Shown here: positions 47,212 through 55,741 of the stretch, one piece after another | Position numbering within the stretch: position 1 is the first letter of the stretch | Layout of the letters: the number at the start of each line of letters is the position of its first letter | From: Blautia sp. | Lineage (GTDB): Bacteria > Bacillota > Clostridia > Lachnospirales > Lachnospiraceae | Direction: 5' to 3' | Assembly (NCBI GenBank): GCA_023667395.1 | Contig: JAMPAC010000002.1 | Location: 62,001 to 126,000, forward strand | DNA length: 64,000 bases | Translations under genes and position numbers: made by a program | The notes under the pieces: model-generated | Database searches by the model: none | What the model saw: the letters and a program-made list of their open reading frames with translations, nothing else | What the model was told of the DNA's origin: nothing

Positions 47212-50019
47212 TTATTTGTTGGCATTATGTGTTTTATACAAGCTGTTGAACTTGATTACGAGAATCCTAATTTCATCGATTATGTCAGAATCGACTTGCG
47301 TCTTGGAAGAATTTTGGCATACTTTATCAGCCAGTTGATTTATTTGTTGTAGAAGAATGCCTGTCTCTGTGATGCCATCGTTAAACCATGCCGGATTTTG
47401 TTCGTATAATTCGACCAGGCGATGCATTATGTTCGAGAAAATGTATGTTAATTTAGGAGCGAAAGAGTTATTGTTTCCCGCAGATGAATAGACTAAAATA
47501 TTTAATGCTTCTGACAGAGTACCTGTGTTGTCAAATATGCTGTTTTTGGGGGTGGGGTCTCCCTGAAAATTGAAGTATTTTATATAGGGATTTGCGGAAT
47601 CGGTTATCTGACTTAAGGATTGTATGGTGTGTTCCCAAAATTTGTATATTTCCAAAGAAAGAGTAATTTTTTGAAAGTAAGTTTCGGTAGACGTATTTGC
47701 TTTCTTTAACTCCATTTTCATATTGCGATAAAATAACTCCACTTTTTGCATAGCGCTTTCGTGGTCAGGTTGTACGATAAACTTGCTATTTGTATCAATT
47801 TCACACAACACAATAAATAGGCTGTCAATGTCGATAATTTCGTGCTTTTGCCAGACGGTATCAACCAGGATATTATTAAAAAACAAATAAAGTAGACTCT
47901 TAAACGAGGGAAGACTTTCCAATATAGCTTTCCGCATAATTTTTTCCCCTTCTGTAATGCAGAACTGTCTTTGATATTCTGTCCATAGATCCATGGTCAG
48001 CACCTTGATTAACTTACGGGAAAATTCCAGAAATTCAGGGGTATTTGCTTTTAGGGAAGTGAAAGGAGCAGAAAGCTTGTCCATCAGTACTTCTATAAAA
48101 GTATTTTTTTCACTTTCCGTTTTATAATTTGTTTTAGCGTATGCGTTTAAGATTTCTTCATAATCCTCATAGGATTGAGTTATTTCACAATAAGCCTTTA
48201 CATGGTTTAAAATAATATTTTTTTCCAATAGTTCCTTGCGATATCTTCGTTCAAGTGCTTTCCTTTCAGAAAAATCCAGAGTATCCAACCGAAACATAAT
48301 ATAATTCAGTATTTCTGCACGTCTGCCTGGCATGGACGGTTTACAGGGAGAGATTTCCATGATAGCATTGATAATGACATCGTTATTTTTTTGAAAATAA
48401 GTATATATGTCCGTACAGGACTGCACATGGGAGTATCTTTCCGGCAATATATTTTTCAAAAATGATACGGTAAAGACCGCATTCATCCAGTCCTCTCTCA
48501 AATATTCCATACTGATCTGAGAAATTCCGGAACTGAGTTTCCTTAGATTTCGCTTAATGTCTTTAAAGTAGTTTTTCACTTTCCTGGGATTTGTCAGATT
48601 GTTTTGTATTTGTGAGGTGATTGCTGCTATGTCTTCCAAAGGCAGTTTTTGATTTTCCTTTTGGTAATTTAAATTGTGCAGCACATTCTGTGGGAATAAA
48701 TGAACCTGACTCCGGACTGCCACGGGGGATCTACCGTTTAAAATCAAGTCCGAAAATTCCATGACGGCTGCTTCGGTGAAAATTTCAGATAAATAAAAGT
48801 CGGAAATTTCATCATAACTGACAGGATGCAGATATAAGGTATAACTGATATATTTCTCCATGTAATCAAAAGGAAAGTCTTCTGTGGAGGAATCAGTTTT
48901 ATCTGTATGAAAAAGAGTCTTGTCTGCCAGAAAAAGTGTTTTGCAGTTAACCAGGTCGGTGCTTTCTCTAATTACTTTAAACATTTTTGACCGATATTCT
49001 GGTTCGCATCTGTCCAGGTCATCTATGATCAAATAGATTGTGCTGTTCAGTTTTTTTAATTTGTTGTTGAGGTACTGTTGGTTTCTGGCGTTTCTCTCGG
49101 ATCCAATACCCAGCATATGTGAAACTTTTCCCCACAATTCAACCCCGGCCTCTTCAAGTAACCCTGAGAAAGCAAGAAAATAGTTTTCTATGGAATGTTC
49201 CTTTTCTATAAAAATGTTGTTTTCACGTAAAATCTTTATTATTTGTTCGGAGATTTCCAGCATGATTTCCGATACGGATTTTTCGCTCCCTGCCATTATC
49301 CATACAAAATGATCTTTGGACATTCGATAGTCCAGTGCCAAGGCCTTTACAAAACTACTTTTACCCATTCCCCATTCGGCGGAAATCATCAGGGAATAGG
49401 GCTCGTCTTTCTGCTGCTTTAAAATGGGGATAAAACAATCCAGCTGCCTGCATCTGGTAGGAAACAGGTCAATATTGGGGAAATCAGATTCTTTTGTATG
49501 ATTGTTATTCTGTTTTTTTTCTTGCTTTTTTTGCCACTTTTCAAATAACAGGAGTATCATTTCAATGGCATCAATGGATATGATGCAGACAATGCCCTCC
49601 GCTATTTCCAATCGATCTGTTATTGCAAGCAAAAGCAACTCCAGAAAAAGGGCATACTGGAAATGTTTAAAAAATTGCATTGCCGGTTCAAATCTATTTC
49701 GGAATATAATGCACTGTATGCAGCCACATAGAAATAGGAAACCGCCGACGATTGTAAATACCATGGCATTAAAATAGCGATAATCAATTTTTAACTGTAT
49801 ACCCATGAGGTAAAGGAAGTTTCCAGCCCAAGCAATTCCTGTGGCATATAATGATTTATGTAACAGTTTATTTATGGCGTATCTTCGTTGGCCTGTCAAC
49901 AAAAGAATACTACATATGATTATAAGTAAAAAAATAAGTACACAGATTATAAATAGGGTGGACTTGTATGGATAATATTTTTCTATTATTAATTCGAAAA
50001 TACGTCTGAGGTTATGCAT
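47212..50019 (-). CDS. Membrane KAP-family P-loop NTPase
   Basis: 935 residues on the minus strand. About four to five membrane helices in the first 165 residues, then a linker of asparagine and lysine. A P-loop domain starts near 185: Walker A SAEWGMGKSSFVKAL (about 213-227) and Walker B with the KAP hallmark IYLIIDDLDRCE (about 328-339). The rest (about 450-935) is helical with no known domain. KAP NTPases are membrane-associated STAND-like ATPases; one member, PifA, excludes phage. Has its own promoter. An unrelated function is equally possible. Low GC compared with the flanks. Confidence 0.85.
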   Translation of the reverse strand: MHNLRRIFELIIEKYYPYKSTLFIICVLIFLLIIICSILLLTGQRRYAINKLLHKSLYATGIAWAGNFLYLMGIQLKIDYRYFNAMVFTIVGGFLFLCGCIQCIIFRNRFEPAMQFFKHFQYALFLELLLLAITDRLEIAEGIVCIISIDAIEMILLLFEKWQKKQEKKQNNNHTKESDFPNIDLFPTRCRQLDCFIPILKQQKDEPYSLMISAEWGMGKSSFVKALALDYRMSKDHFVWIMAGSEKSVSEIMLEISEQIIKILRENNIFIEKEHSIENYFLAFSGLLEEAGVELWGKVSHMLGIGSERNARNQQYLNNKLKKLNSTIYLIIDDLDRCEPEYRSKMFKVIRESTDLVNCKTLFLADKTLFHTDKTDSSTEDFPFDYMEKYISYTLYLHPVSYDEISDFYLSEIFTEAAVMEFSDLILNGRSPVAVRSQVHLFPQNVLHNLNYQKENQKLPLEDIAAITSQIQNNLTNPRKVKNYFKDIKRNLRKLSSGISQISMEYLREDWMNAVFTVSFLKNILPERYSHVQSCTDIYTYFQKNNDVIINAIMEISPCKPSMPGRRAEILNYIMFRLDTLDFSERKALERRYRKELLEKNIILNHVKAYCEITQSYEDYEEILNAYAKTNYKTESEKNTFIEVLMDKLSAPFTSLKANTPEFLEFSRKLIKVLTMDLWTEYQRQFCITEGEKIMRKAILESLPSFKSLLYLFFNNILVDTVWQKHEIIDIDSLFIVLCEIDTNSKFIVQPDHESAMQKVELFYRNMKMELKKANTSTETYFQKITLSLEIYKFWEHTIQSLSQITDSANPYIKYFNFQGDPTPKNSIFDNTGTLSEALNILVYSSAGNNNSFAPKLTYIFSNIMHRLVELYEQNPAWFNDGITETGILLQQINQLADKVCQNSSKTQVDSDIIDEIRILVIKFNSLYKTHNANK

Positions 50020-50081
50020 ATTATTTCACCATTTGTATCTGATTGTGGGTTGCTGTAAGATTATAAATACCTTGATAGGTT

Positions 50082-50111
50082 ATTATACCAAAATACAGCC
50101 AAAAACTTCAA
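50082..50111 (-). promoter_or_regulatory. Sigma-A-type promoter for the KAP NTPase gene
   Basis: On the minus strand, TTGAAG at 50111-50106, an 18-base spacer and a perfect TATAAT at 50087-50082, about 60 bases before the start codon. Confidence 0.7.
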
Positions 50112-50135
50112 GAGAAATTCCTGACTGTATTTTGG
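50088..50135 (-). terminator. Perfect 11-bp inverted repeat between the two minus-strand genes
   Basis: Arms ccaaaatacag (50088-50098) and ctgtattttgg (50125-50135) with a 26-base loop. It follows the stop codon of the DUF2971-like gene by a few bases and overlaps the promoter of the NTPase gene. Without a T tract it is a weak terminator; a regulator site is the alternative. Confidence 0.4.
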
Positions 50136-50143
50136 GGAACTGC

Positions 50144-53100
50144 TTAAAGCCTGTTCAATCCTGACCAGAGTACCTGCTTTACTCTGCCGGTACTTTTCGC
50201 CCAGACGGACAATTCCCTGACTTGAGATAATTCTACTTTACTGCCCAGAATCAGGGTCAGGTTGTCCAACTTCTTCTCTACATTGATGTAAAGCCATGGA
50301 ATGGGACTGGAAGCGGTATTGTCCACTTCCGGATTCTGGGAACAGCGGAGCATCCGTACTTCTTCCTCATACTCGTAGTTTGCGGACTTGAACAGGAAGC
50401 GGATTTCATTCAAACGATCCACAATGAAAGCCCTGACCACTCCGGCGGCTTCCGGAGCAATCTGATTATCCTCTTCCAACAGTATTGTTTCGATTCTTGT
50501 AAGTTTCTGCAGAATATTAGGAATGCATGTTTTGATCGTATTTACATCATTGATTGAACTTCCTTTTGTATCTTCAGCTTTGAAACTTTTGAACATACAA
50601 TCTTCTTTTCCCGCAGACAACTGGCGCTCGTCCACATAGACAATTCGATATAATGCATTTTCCTCTGCTTCATCGTCAAGGATAGAATAGTAGTTCTTGT
50701 CCACAAGGTCAAAGAAAGTTTGATCAAACCCAATGATACAGCCTTTTTCCTTATCGGCATAATTACTCCACAGACCGAAATTATTTTTGTTCATGGAGAA
50801 GCTTGCGATATAGACATCACTGTCAAAGGAGGAAATATCGTCAATGTCTCTGTAACCGGCACTATTATCAATATATTTTCTAATAACTTCGTTATATGTC
50901 TGGGAGTTGATCGCAGTTCCCGACTTATCTGAAGAGTTATCAAAGCTGAAAATATTCTCACATATTTTTTTAAACATTGTTCCTTCGCTTGCATCGTTCA
51001 TGCGGGCGGCATTGGACATGCGGAATCGGGGCTCCCCTGCTTCTCCTGCGTCCCCTGCTGTTTTGGGGAGAATGCCTTTCAGGGTGCTTAACCGGGTGTA
51101 TTGACATATAATGGGTTTCGCGTTATTTGTGGTTTTGTCTTTTGGTTCCCTGTTTTCGAAATCAGCAAGATTAGCGTAGGTGACGCGTAACTGCGTTTTC
51201 ACTCGCAGGATGTCGCCATACAGTTCCACAATAGTAGCCAGCAGTTTTGCCCGGGTGGACAGCTTGATGGAGTGGAAGCTTTGGTTGACCATGAGTTTCA
51301 TGAATGCCTGATTTGTACCGTTTTCAAGCAGGCGCACATGGCAGAACAGTTCCAGAAAAGCCCGTTCCAGTTCATAATCAATATTTTTGCTGGCATCAAG
51401 CAAGTTCTCCTCCTGAGCCAGTATGATCCGCGCTACTTCGATATAACTTTTCATTGTAATTGGCGTAGTAGAAGACACAAGGCCTAACAGCAGCTGCCTT
51501 TTTTGCTGTATGAACTCTGGCGATGATTTGGTGAACTGCATGCAGTAATTCACTTTGCTGATTACCCAACAACTGTATGTCAGATAATCCATGGGACGGC
51601 TTTCCAATATTTTACCGAAAGAGTTACTTAGGTTCTTCCACTTTTCACGTATGGCGTTTTCGTCATCCTGCCTGAATCCTCGCTTGATCTGGTTCATATT
51701 TCGCAGGTTTTCCAAAAATTGCATATAAATATCAGAGTTGTTATTTAAGGCACATATCTCCCGGATCAAATCTGATATCTCGCAGGAATACGTTTCCGGA
51801 CTATCTATCTGCAGATAAGTCCAGCAATCATACAGGTTGTGAAGAATTCTTTTCTGCACGAGACTGTTGACAGCATGCCATTTTACAGTATAGGGAGGTG
51901 TTATTTTGGTATCAGGTTTCAACCTGGAGTTGATGATTGTTTTTAACTGTGTTAAGGCCATGTGTATATTGGCAGTCAGTTCTCCAGGGGAATCGATTTC
52001 TGCTGTCGCTTTAATTTGAATAGGGGTCTTTTCATCCTGTACTAAATATGTCAGCAGATCTATGTAAACATTCAGAGCCTCCTTATATCGGTCTTCTACG
52101 ATCAGACACCAGCCAAGGTCTACCTCCGTGCGGATTTCATGCTGTCTCTTTGATCTCTCATTATCCAGTTTTAGCAGAGACTTGTGAATATTGGTCAGGC
52201 TGTCGATAGCAGCCAGATATTTTCCGCGTTTGATCTGACACTGGGCTTCCAGATATGCGGCTTTCAACTCCAGACTATCCCACTGTATGGCTCTGCTGCT
52301 TCTGATATGGGAAAATAATTTTTCTGCTTCCTCATATTTTTCCTGGGTAAATAAGTATCTGGCATACAGAAACAGCCATTTATAGTTGGATTTCTCAGGC
52401 TCGTCAGGGTATATATAGGCAGAATCCTGGTTTGGTGTATAACAGTATTGGGTGATACTTTCCGCCTGTTCTGCCAGCCCCGATTCCAGATAGCATTTAT
52501 ATTGATTGTATTCGGCAAATTTGTTCCCTTTCAGGGTTTCGCCCGTCAAAATGGAAATAGAGGCATTATGGTAATTCGGTTTCTTCAGACAGACGGCAAG
52601 ATTATTTTGTGCGTCCGCGTTTTTTAATGCAATGTTTCCTGTTTCGGATTTAGTGCATACATCATGAATCTGTCCGATCAGCGATTGGGGTACATCCATG
52701 GAATTTGGTTCCAGTTCGAGCAAATCAGTCAGGGAATGTTCTATTTCCTCTGTGGGTGCGTCTTTTTCGTGATCCTTAATGCGGTCGATGATACCCAATA
52801 CCAGGAAAACGCCGACTGCACGCCGCACCCAGAAATTCCCATCCAACGAACCGTTAAAATCCACGCGATCCCTGCAGGAAATGCCGGCCTGGAGCAGAGC
52901 CTGTAATATGTAATCTTCAAACAAATGATCGACCATGTTCCGGTCATTTTGTGAAAACAATTTCACGGAGAACCCCTTTATTTGATTCGTGTAATCCATT
53001 TGAGGCAGCTGCCCCACGAAATGCCTGACCATATTTTTTTCCTTAGCATTGTCTAATGAGTTAATGCAGAAGCCTATAAGATCCGCGCATTCCCGGGCGG

Positions 53101-53812
53101 CCAGTTCATATTCCCGCTGAAAACGGTATATCTGTGCGATATTGAGCCAGGCACTGGCATAGATGCGTGCCAGGATACCGTCTATGGGCGCCTTTTTATC
53201 ATGTAAGGTCTCTATTGCCTTTTTAATCTCCTGGAACAGCATAATAGCCCGCCAATAGGTGGCGTCCACTCTTAAAGGATCTTTTTCTGCAATATCCCGG
53301 AAATATTTTGCCTTATTCAGCAGGAACAGGAACATGATCACAAAATCTTCTGTTTGGTCGATAACATTTTCCAGGTTGGTCAATTCAAAATAGGCAGTAT
53401 CCTGTTCCAGATAATATTTTGCTTTCTCGTGTTCGGCATCTGCAGACAGATAACGTTCTGTCCTAAATTGTCCCAGACGCCGGTAAGCGCTTCCCAGGAC
53501 TAAGTCCCTCAGCTTTTTGTCTTGGCCTTGGCAGGTCTTATACTTTTCTTCTTGTTCGACTTTTCCAATCAGAGCTTTGAGGTATTGCTCTATTTGGGCA
53601 TTGCTTTCACGGAAATGATCATGATAAAAAATTTGAATGAACGCGTAAAAACTCTTTAACTCTGTCCTGATCTGGTTAGAATCAGTTTCCTGATACAGGG
53701 AATTGTTAAACCACCAATTCTGAATCTTATTTTTCCATAAGTTGCTTTCCAACCAGCAGTCCAGTTCCACAGCAGGGTTGGGGGCGTTTTCTTTAGTATT
53801 TGTTTGTACCAT
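50144..53812 (-). CDS. Large TPR-like protein with DUF2971-like C-terminal domain
   Basis: 1222 residues, no signal peptide or membrane segment. Residues about 1-890 are helical with TPR-like stretches (YLFTQEKYEEAEKLFSHI, LGWCLIVEDRYKEALNVYID). Residues about 898-1222 resemble DUF2971: ICQYTRLSTLKGIL, a NAARMNDASEG loop, IASFSMNKNNFGLWSNYAD, KEKGCIIGFD and late YEYEEEVRML. DUF2971 is an uncharacterised domain. A good aaggaga site precedes the ATG. The KAP NTPase starts 125 bases downstream on the same strand, so the two form a pair. The combination suggests a sensor (TPR) with an unknown effector, an inference only. Confidence 0.75.
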   Translation of the reverse strand: MVQTNTKENAPNPAVELDCWLESNLWKNKIQNWWFNNSLYQETDSNQIRTELKSFYAFIQIFYHDHFRESNAQIEQYLKALIGKVEQEEKYKTCQGQDKKLRDLVLGSAYRRLGQFRTERYLSADAEHEKAKYYLEQDTAYFELTNLENVIDQTEDFVIMFLFLLNKAKYFRDIAEKDPLRVDATYWRAIMLFQEIKKAIETLHDKKAPIDGILARIYASAWLNIAQIYRFQREYELAARECADLIGFCINSLDNAKEKNMVRHFVGQLPQMDYTNQIKGFSVKLFSQNDRNMVDHLFEDYILQALLQAGISCRDRVDFNGSLDGNFWVRRAVGVFLVLGIIDRIKDHEKDAPTEEIEHSLTDLLELEPNSMDVPQSLIGQIHDVCTKSETGNIALKNADAQNNLAVCLKKPNYHNASISILTGETLKGNKFAEYNQYKCYLESGLAEQAESITQYCYTPNQDSAYIYPDEPEKSNYKWLFLYARYLFTQEKYEEAEKLFSHIRSSRAIQWDSLELKAAYLEAQCQIKRGKYLAAIDSLTNIHKSLLKLDNERSKRQHEIRTEVDLGWCLIVEDRYKEALNVYIDLLTYLVQDEKTPIQIKATAEIDSPGELTANIHMALTQLKTIINSRLKPDTKITPPYTVKWHAVNSLVQKRILHNLYDCWTYLQIDSPETYSCEISDLIREICALNNNSDIYMQFLENLRNMNQIKRGFRQDDENAIREKWKNLSNSFGKILESRPMDYLTYSCWVISKVNYCMQFTKSSPEFIQQKRQLLLGLVSSTTPITMKSYIEVARIILAQEENLLDASKNIDYELERAFLELFCHVRLLENGTNQAFMKLMVNQSFHSIKLSTRAKLLATIVELYGDILRVKTQLRVTYANLADFENREPKDKTTNNAKPIICQYTRLSTLKGILPKTAGDAGEAGEPRFRMSNAARMNDASEGTMFKKICENIFSFDNSSDKSGTAINSQTYNEVIRKYIDNSAGYRDIDDISSFDSDVYIASFSMNKNNFGLWSNYADKEKGCIIGFDQTFFDLVDKNYYSILDDEAEENALYRIVYVDERQLSAGKEDCMFKSFKAEDTKGSSINDVNTIKTCIPNILQKLTRIETILLEEDNQIAPEAAGVVRAFIVDRLNEIRFLFKSANYEYEEEVRMLRCSQNPEVDNTASSPIPWLYINVEKKLDNLTLILGSKVELSQVRELSVWAKSTGRVKQVLWSGLNRL

Positions 53813-53852
53813 CTCTATCTCCTTTAAAACGTTATTTGTTAACTATAATAAT

Positions 53853-53858
53853 ATTATA
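53853..53858 (-). promoter_or_regulatory. Candidate -10 for the DUF2971-like gene
   Basis: TATAAT on the minus strand about 40 bases before the start codon. A matching -35 is not clear. Confidence 0.45.
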
Positions 53859-53868
53859 CAACTGATTA

Positions 53869-54102
53869 AAACGCAAGAACTTTACAGAAAGAGTTTTTCA
53901 ATGAAAATGGTCAATTCCGTTTTGAGGGATGCCGGGAGTATCTGACTGCAGAAAGCATTTATGATCAATTGAGCGGTATGCCGGGTGAGAAGCCTGGGCA
54001 GACAGAAAAGCTTTTGGGCGGTATAGATGGCAATGTTGTTAGGCGGCTGATTGAAATTACGGCACAAAAGTGTTGTGGTAACCGCACATGGTTAATCCCA
54101 TG
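53869..54102 (+). pseudogene. Possible gene remnant without start codon
   Basis: An open frame of about 77 codons on the plus strand, read as QKEFFNENGQFRFEGCREYL, TAESIYDQLSGMPGEKPGQT, EKLLGGIDGNVVRRLIEITA and QKCCGNRTWLIP, then TGA. It has a protein-like composition but no start codon at its beginning and no recognised family. It may be the 3' end of a gene lost during the rearrangement of this region, or chance. Confidence 0.3.
54075..54096. promoter_or_regulatory. Dyad site a (weak member)
   Basis: tggtaaccgc-ac-atggttaatc has the same 10-2-10 layout as the two stronger sites. Half-site symmetry is 5 of 10. It lies upstream of the DUF2971-like gene. Its right part continues into a stretch repeated at 54960-54994. 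Confidence 0.5.
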
Positions 54103-54120
54103 AAATGATAGCACCGAAAT
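54087..54120 (+). repeat. Direct repeat, left copy
   Basis: About 34 bases here recur at 54960-54994 in the same orientation; the best-kept part reads atgaaatgatagcacc here and atgaaacgatagcacc there. The two copies bracket the XRE pseudogene. Confidence 0.6.
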
Positions 54121-54153
54121 TGATATACCCCAAAGAACACCAAGACAAGCAGT

Positions 54154-54175
54154 GGTTAACCGTACACGGTTTACC
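54154..54175. promoter_or_regulatory. Dyad site b (operator-like palindrome)
   Basis: ggttaaccgt-ac-acggtttacc has arms matching at 9 of 10 positions. It sits about 340 bases upstream of the DUF2971-like gene and about 35 bases after the end of the XRE pseudogene. Confidence 0.6.
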
Positions 54176-54209
54176 GCGGTAATATTTCAGACTGTTTGGC
54201 AATCTGTGT

Positions 54210-54923
54210 TTATCTTTTCTGTACCCGTACAAGATCATATCCATCCCTTAAAATTCGGATCATACTCTCCCTGGCTGCCTCTTCCAGTAGCCCTAATACG
54301 TAATTCAGTTCCCTCCGCAGCCCCTTAGAGCCTTTCAGGATAAAGGCAGACGATATACGGAATTGATGGTACATTTTCCACAGGCTCTCGCTGTCCGGAA
54401 GCTGTCGTCCCATTTCCGGGTTTCGCAGCTTCTTGATATCCATTTCCCCAACAAACCAGCTATTTTTGCTTGGGTATATCCATGATGATGCTGCAGACAG
54501 TAAAAAATATCTGGATGGACTTTGGCGTTTTCAGATAGATATTGCAGGCATTCCAGTTGTCTGCCAGCCTGCTCAAAGGAGGAGTCGCAGGAATTTCGGG
54601 AAAAGATGCGATTGTAGAGCCGGGCAGAATCGAAGGGATAGATACGACACTTAAAAGATATAATAATGCTTCATAAACGTACTTGAAAGGTTCTGGAAAG
54701 TCCAGTATATCGTAGGGCTGTCTCCGGTAAATACATAGTAGACATACATATCGGTTGTGCAAAGATATTTAAGTTTAGAATACGGAAGACATATGTATCC
54801 TGTTTCTGCCCTGTTCAAAGCGTTTTGTGGTGTTTTTAAGCAGCGGCAAAGCTGCTGTGTCAGACCACATCGTATGCGTTTCTCCTTTAATCTCAGTGTG
54901 AAGTTTCTGTAATTACTGTTCAT
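54210..54923 (-). pseudogene. Decayed XRE-type regulator gene
   Basis: On the minus strand the frame from 54923 starts MNSNYRNFTLRLKEKRIRCG and LTQQLCRCLKTPQNALNRAE, an XRE HTH domain, then KLKYLCTT and VFTGDSP. Downstream sequence jumps frames: FKYVYEALLYLLSV in another frame, then YTQAKIAGLLG, then DIKKLRNPEMGRQLPDSESL and YHQFRISSAFIL, which looks like a second HTH. Several frameshifts are needed to join them, so the gene is most likely dead. It may once have controlled the adjacent module through the palindromes. The N-terminal 90 residues are still open and could be made. Confidence 0.6.
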
Positions 54924-54940
54924 GGGAATTCTCCGTTTGA

Positions 54941-54976
54941 TTCATAGAGTTAATTGTGCACGGTTAACTCTATGAA
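54941..54976. promoter_or_regulatory. Dyad site c: long perfect palindrome before the XRE gene
   Basis: Arms ttcatagagttaa and ttaactctatgaa are exact reverse complements of 13 bases around a 10-base centre, and the core shares the ggttaac/gtgcac pattern with sites a and b. It is only about 18 bases upstream of the XRE start codon on the minus strand, the place of an autoregulatory operator. Confidence 0.7.
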
Positions 54977-54994
54977 ACGATAGCACCAGAAATT
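54960..54994 (+). repeat. Direct repeat, right copy
   Basis: Same-orientation partner of 54087-54120, differing at several transitions and one inserted base. It includes the right arm of dyad site c. Confidence 0.6.
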
Positions 54995-55051
54995 CAGTGT
55001 TTTAGCATCTGTTTATGGCAAAAGTTCTGGATTTTATATTTCAGTTTCTCG

Positions 55052-55080
55052 TTGTAATATGGCAGGATGCGTGGTAAACT
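55052..55080 (+). promoter_or_regulatory. Sigma-A-type promoter for the copy B operon
   Basis: TTGTAA, a 17-base spacer and TAAACT with an extended TGg, 55 bases before the frameshifted sugar transferase. It would drive the intact epimerase and glycosyltransferase genes. Confidence 0.6.
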
Positions 55081-55135
55081 AAAGAAATGGGAAGAAATGT
55101 TGCCTGCAAGCGATATCATATTTTGAGGAATGCCT

Positions 55136-55741
55136 ATGTACACAACCATAAAGAGTATCATAGACAGAGTTTTGGCAGTGACAGGTCTGATCCTGTTATC
55201 CCCGTTGTCCCTGTCCTTGGCCATTGCCATAAAACTGGATTCCAAAAGCCCCGTCCTAAAAGGGTGGAGATCTGCAAAACATATTTTTATATCCTGAAAT
55301 TCAGGACTATGCGGGTGGATACGCCGAAAGACATTCCCATTCATCTGCTCCGGAATCCTGAGCAGCATATCACCAGGGGTGGGAAAGTTCCTCCGCAAGA
55401 CCAGCTTGGACGAACTGCCGCAGATCATAAATATCATCAAGGGAGACATGGGCATTGTGGGATCCAGGCCGGCTCTGTGGAACCAATATGACCTGATCGC
55501 GGAACGGGACAAGTATGGGGCAAACGATATCCTGCCGGGGCTCACCGGCTGGGCGCAGATCAATGGCAGGGATGAGCTTCCCATAGAGGTGAAAGCGAAA
55601 CTGGATGGCGATTATGTGTGGAAAATGGGGTTGGGGATGGATATACGCTGCATCCTGGGAACCGTAGTCTCCGTGCTCCGCCATGACGGCGTGGTGGAAG
55701 GCGGCACAGGCGCCATGGACAAAAATGTGGGGAAATCATGA
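55136..55741 (+). pseudogene. Initiating sugar transferase, frameshifted copy B
   Basis: The same gene as copy A. A 10-base deletion after AIKLDSKSPVL (about 55247, the bases gtttcagcag of copy A are missing) puts the reading into another frame, which meets a TGA about 40 bases on. One inserted G near 55379 restores the frame, so VGKFLRKTSLDELPQIINII and the rest to the stop are again readable. The lost segment holds FQQKRVGIR and the catalytic region. GPRP has become GSRP. The last 120 residues are open from a GTG at 55379, but they lack the membrane helix. Confidence 0.88.

Larger units (their letters stand above)
46451..47232 (+). repeat. Segmental duplication, copy A (with internal deletions)
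   Basis: This segment is near identical to blocks of 55136-57876. The 3' half of the sugar transferase is collinear, and then three short blocks match 55928-55988, 57686-57725 and 57814-57876 in order, with the DNA between them missing. No terminal inverted repeats or transposase border it, so general recombination rather than an insertion sequence is likely. Confidence 0.88.

Noticed and set aside
47212-53812. CRISPR-Cas, restriction-modification or toxin-antitoxin system in the accessory region
   Set aside because: No repeats with spacers, nuclease, methylase or small toxin/antitoxin pair could be recognised; only the KAP and DUF2971-like genes are supported.
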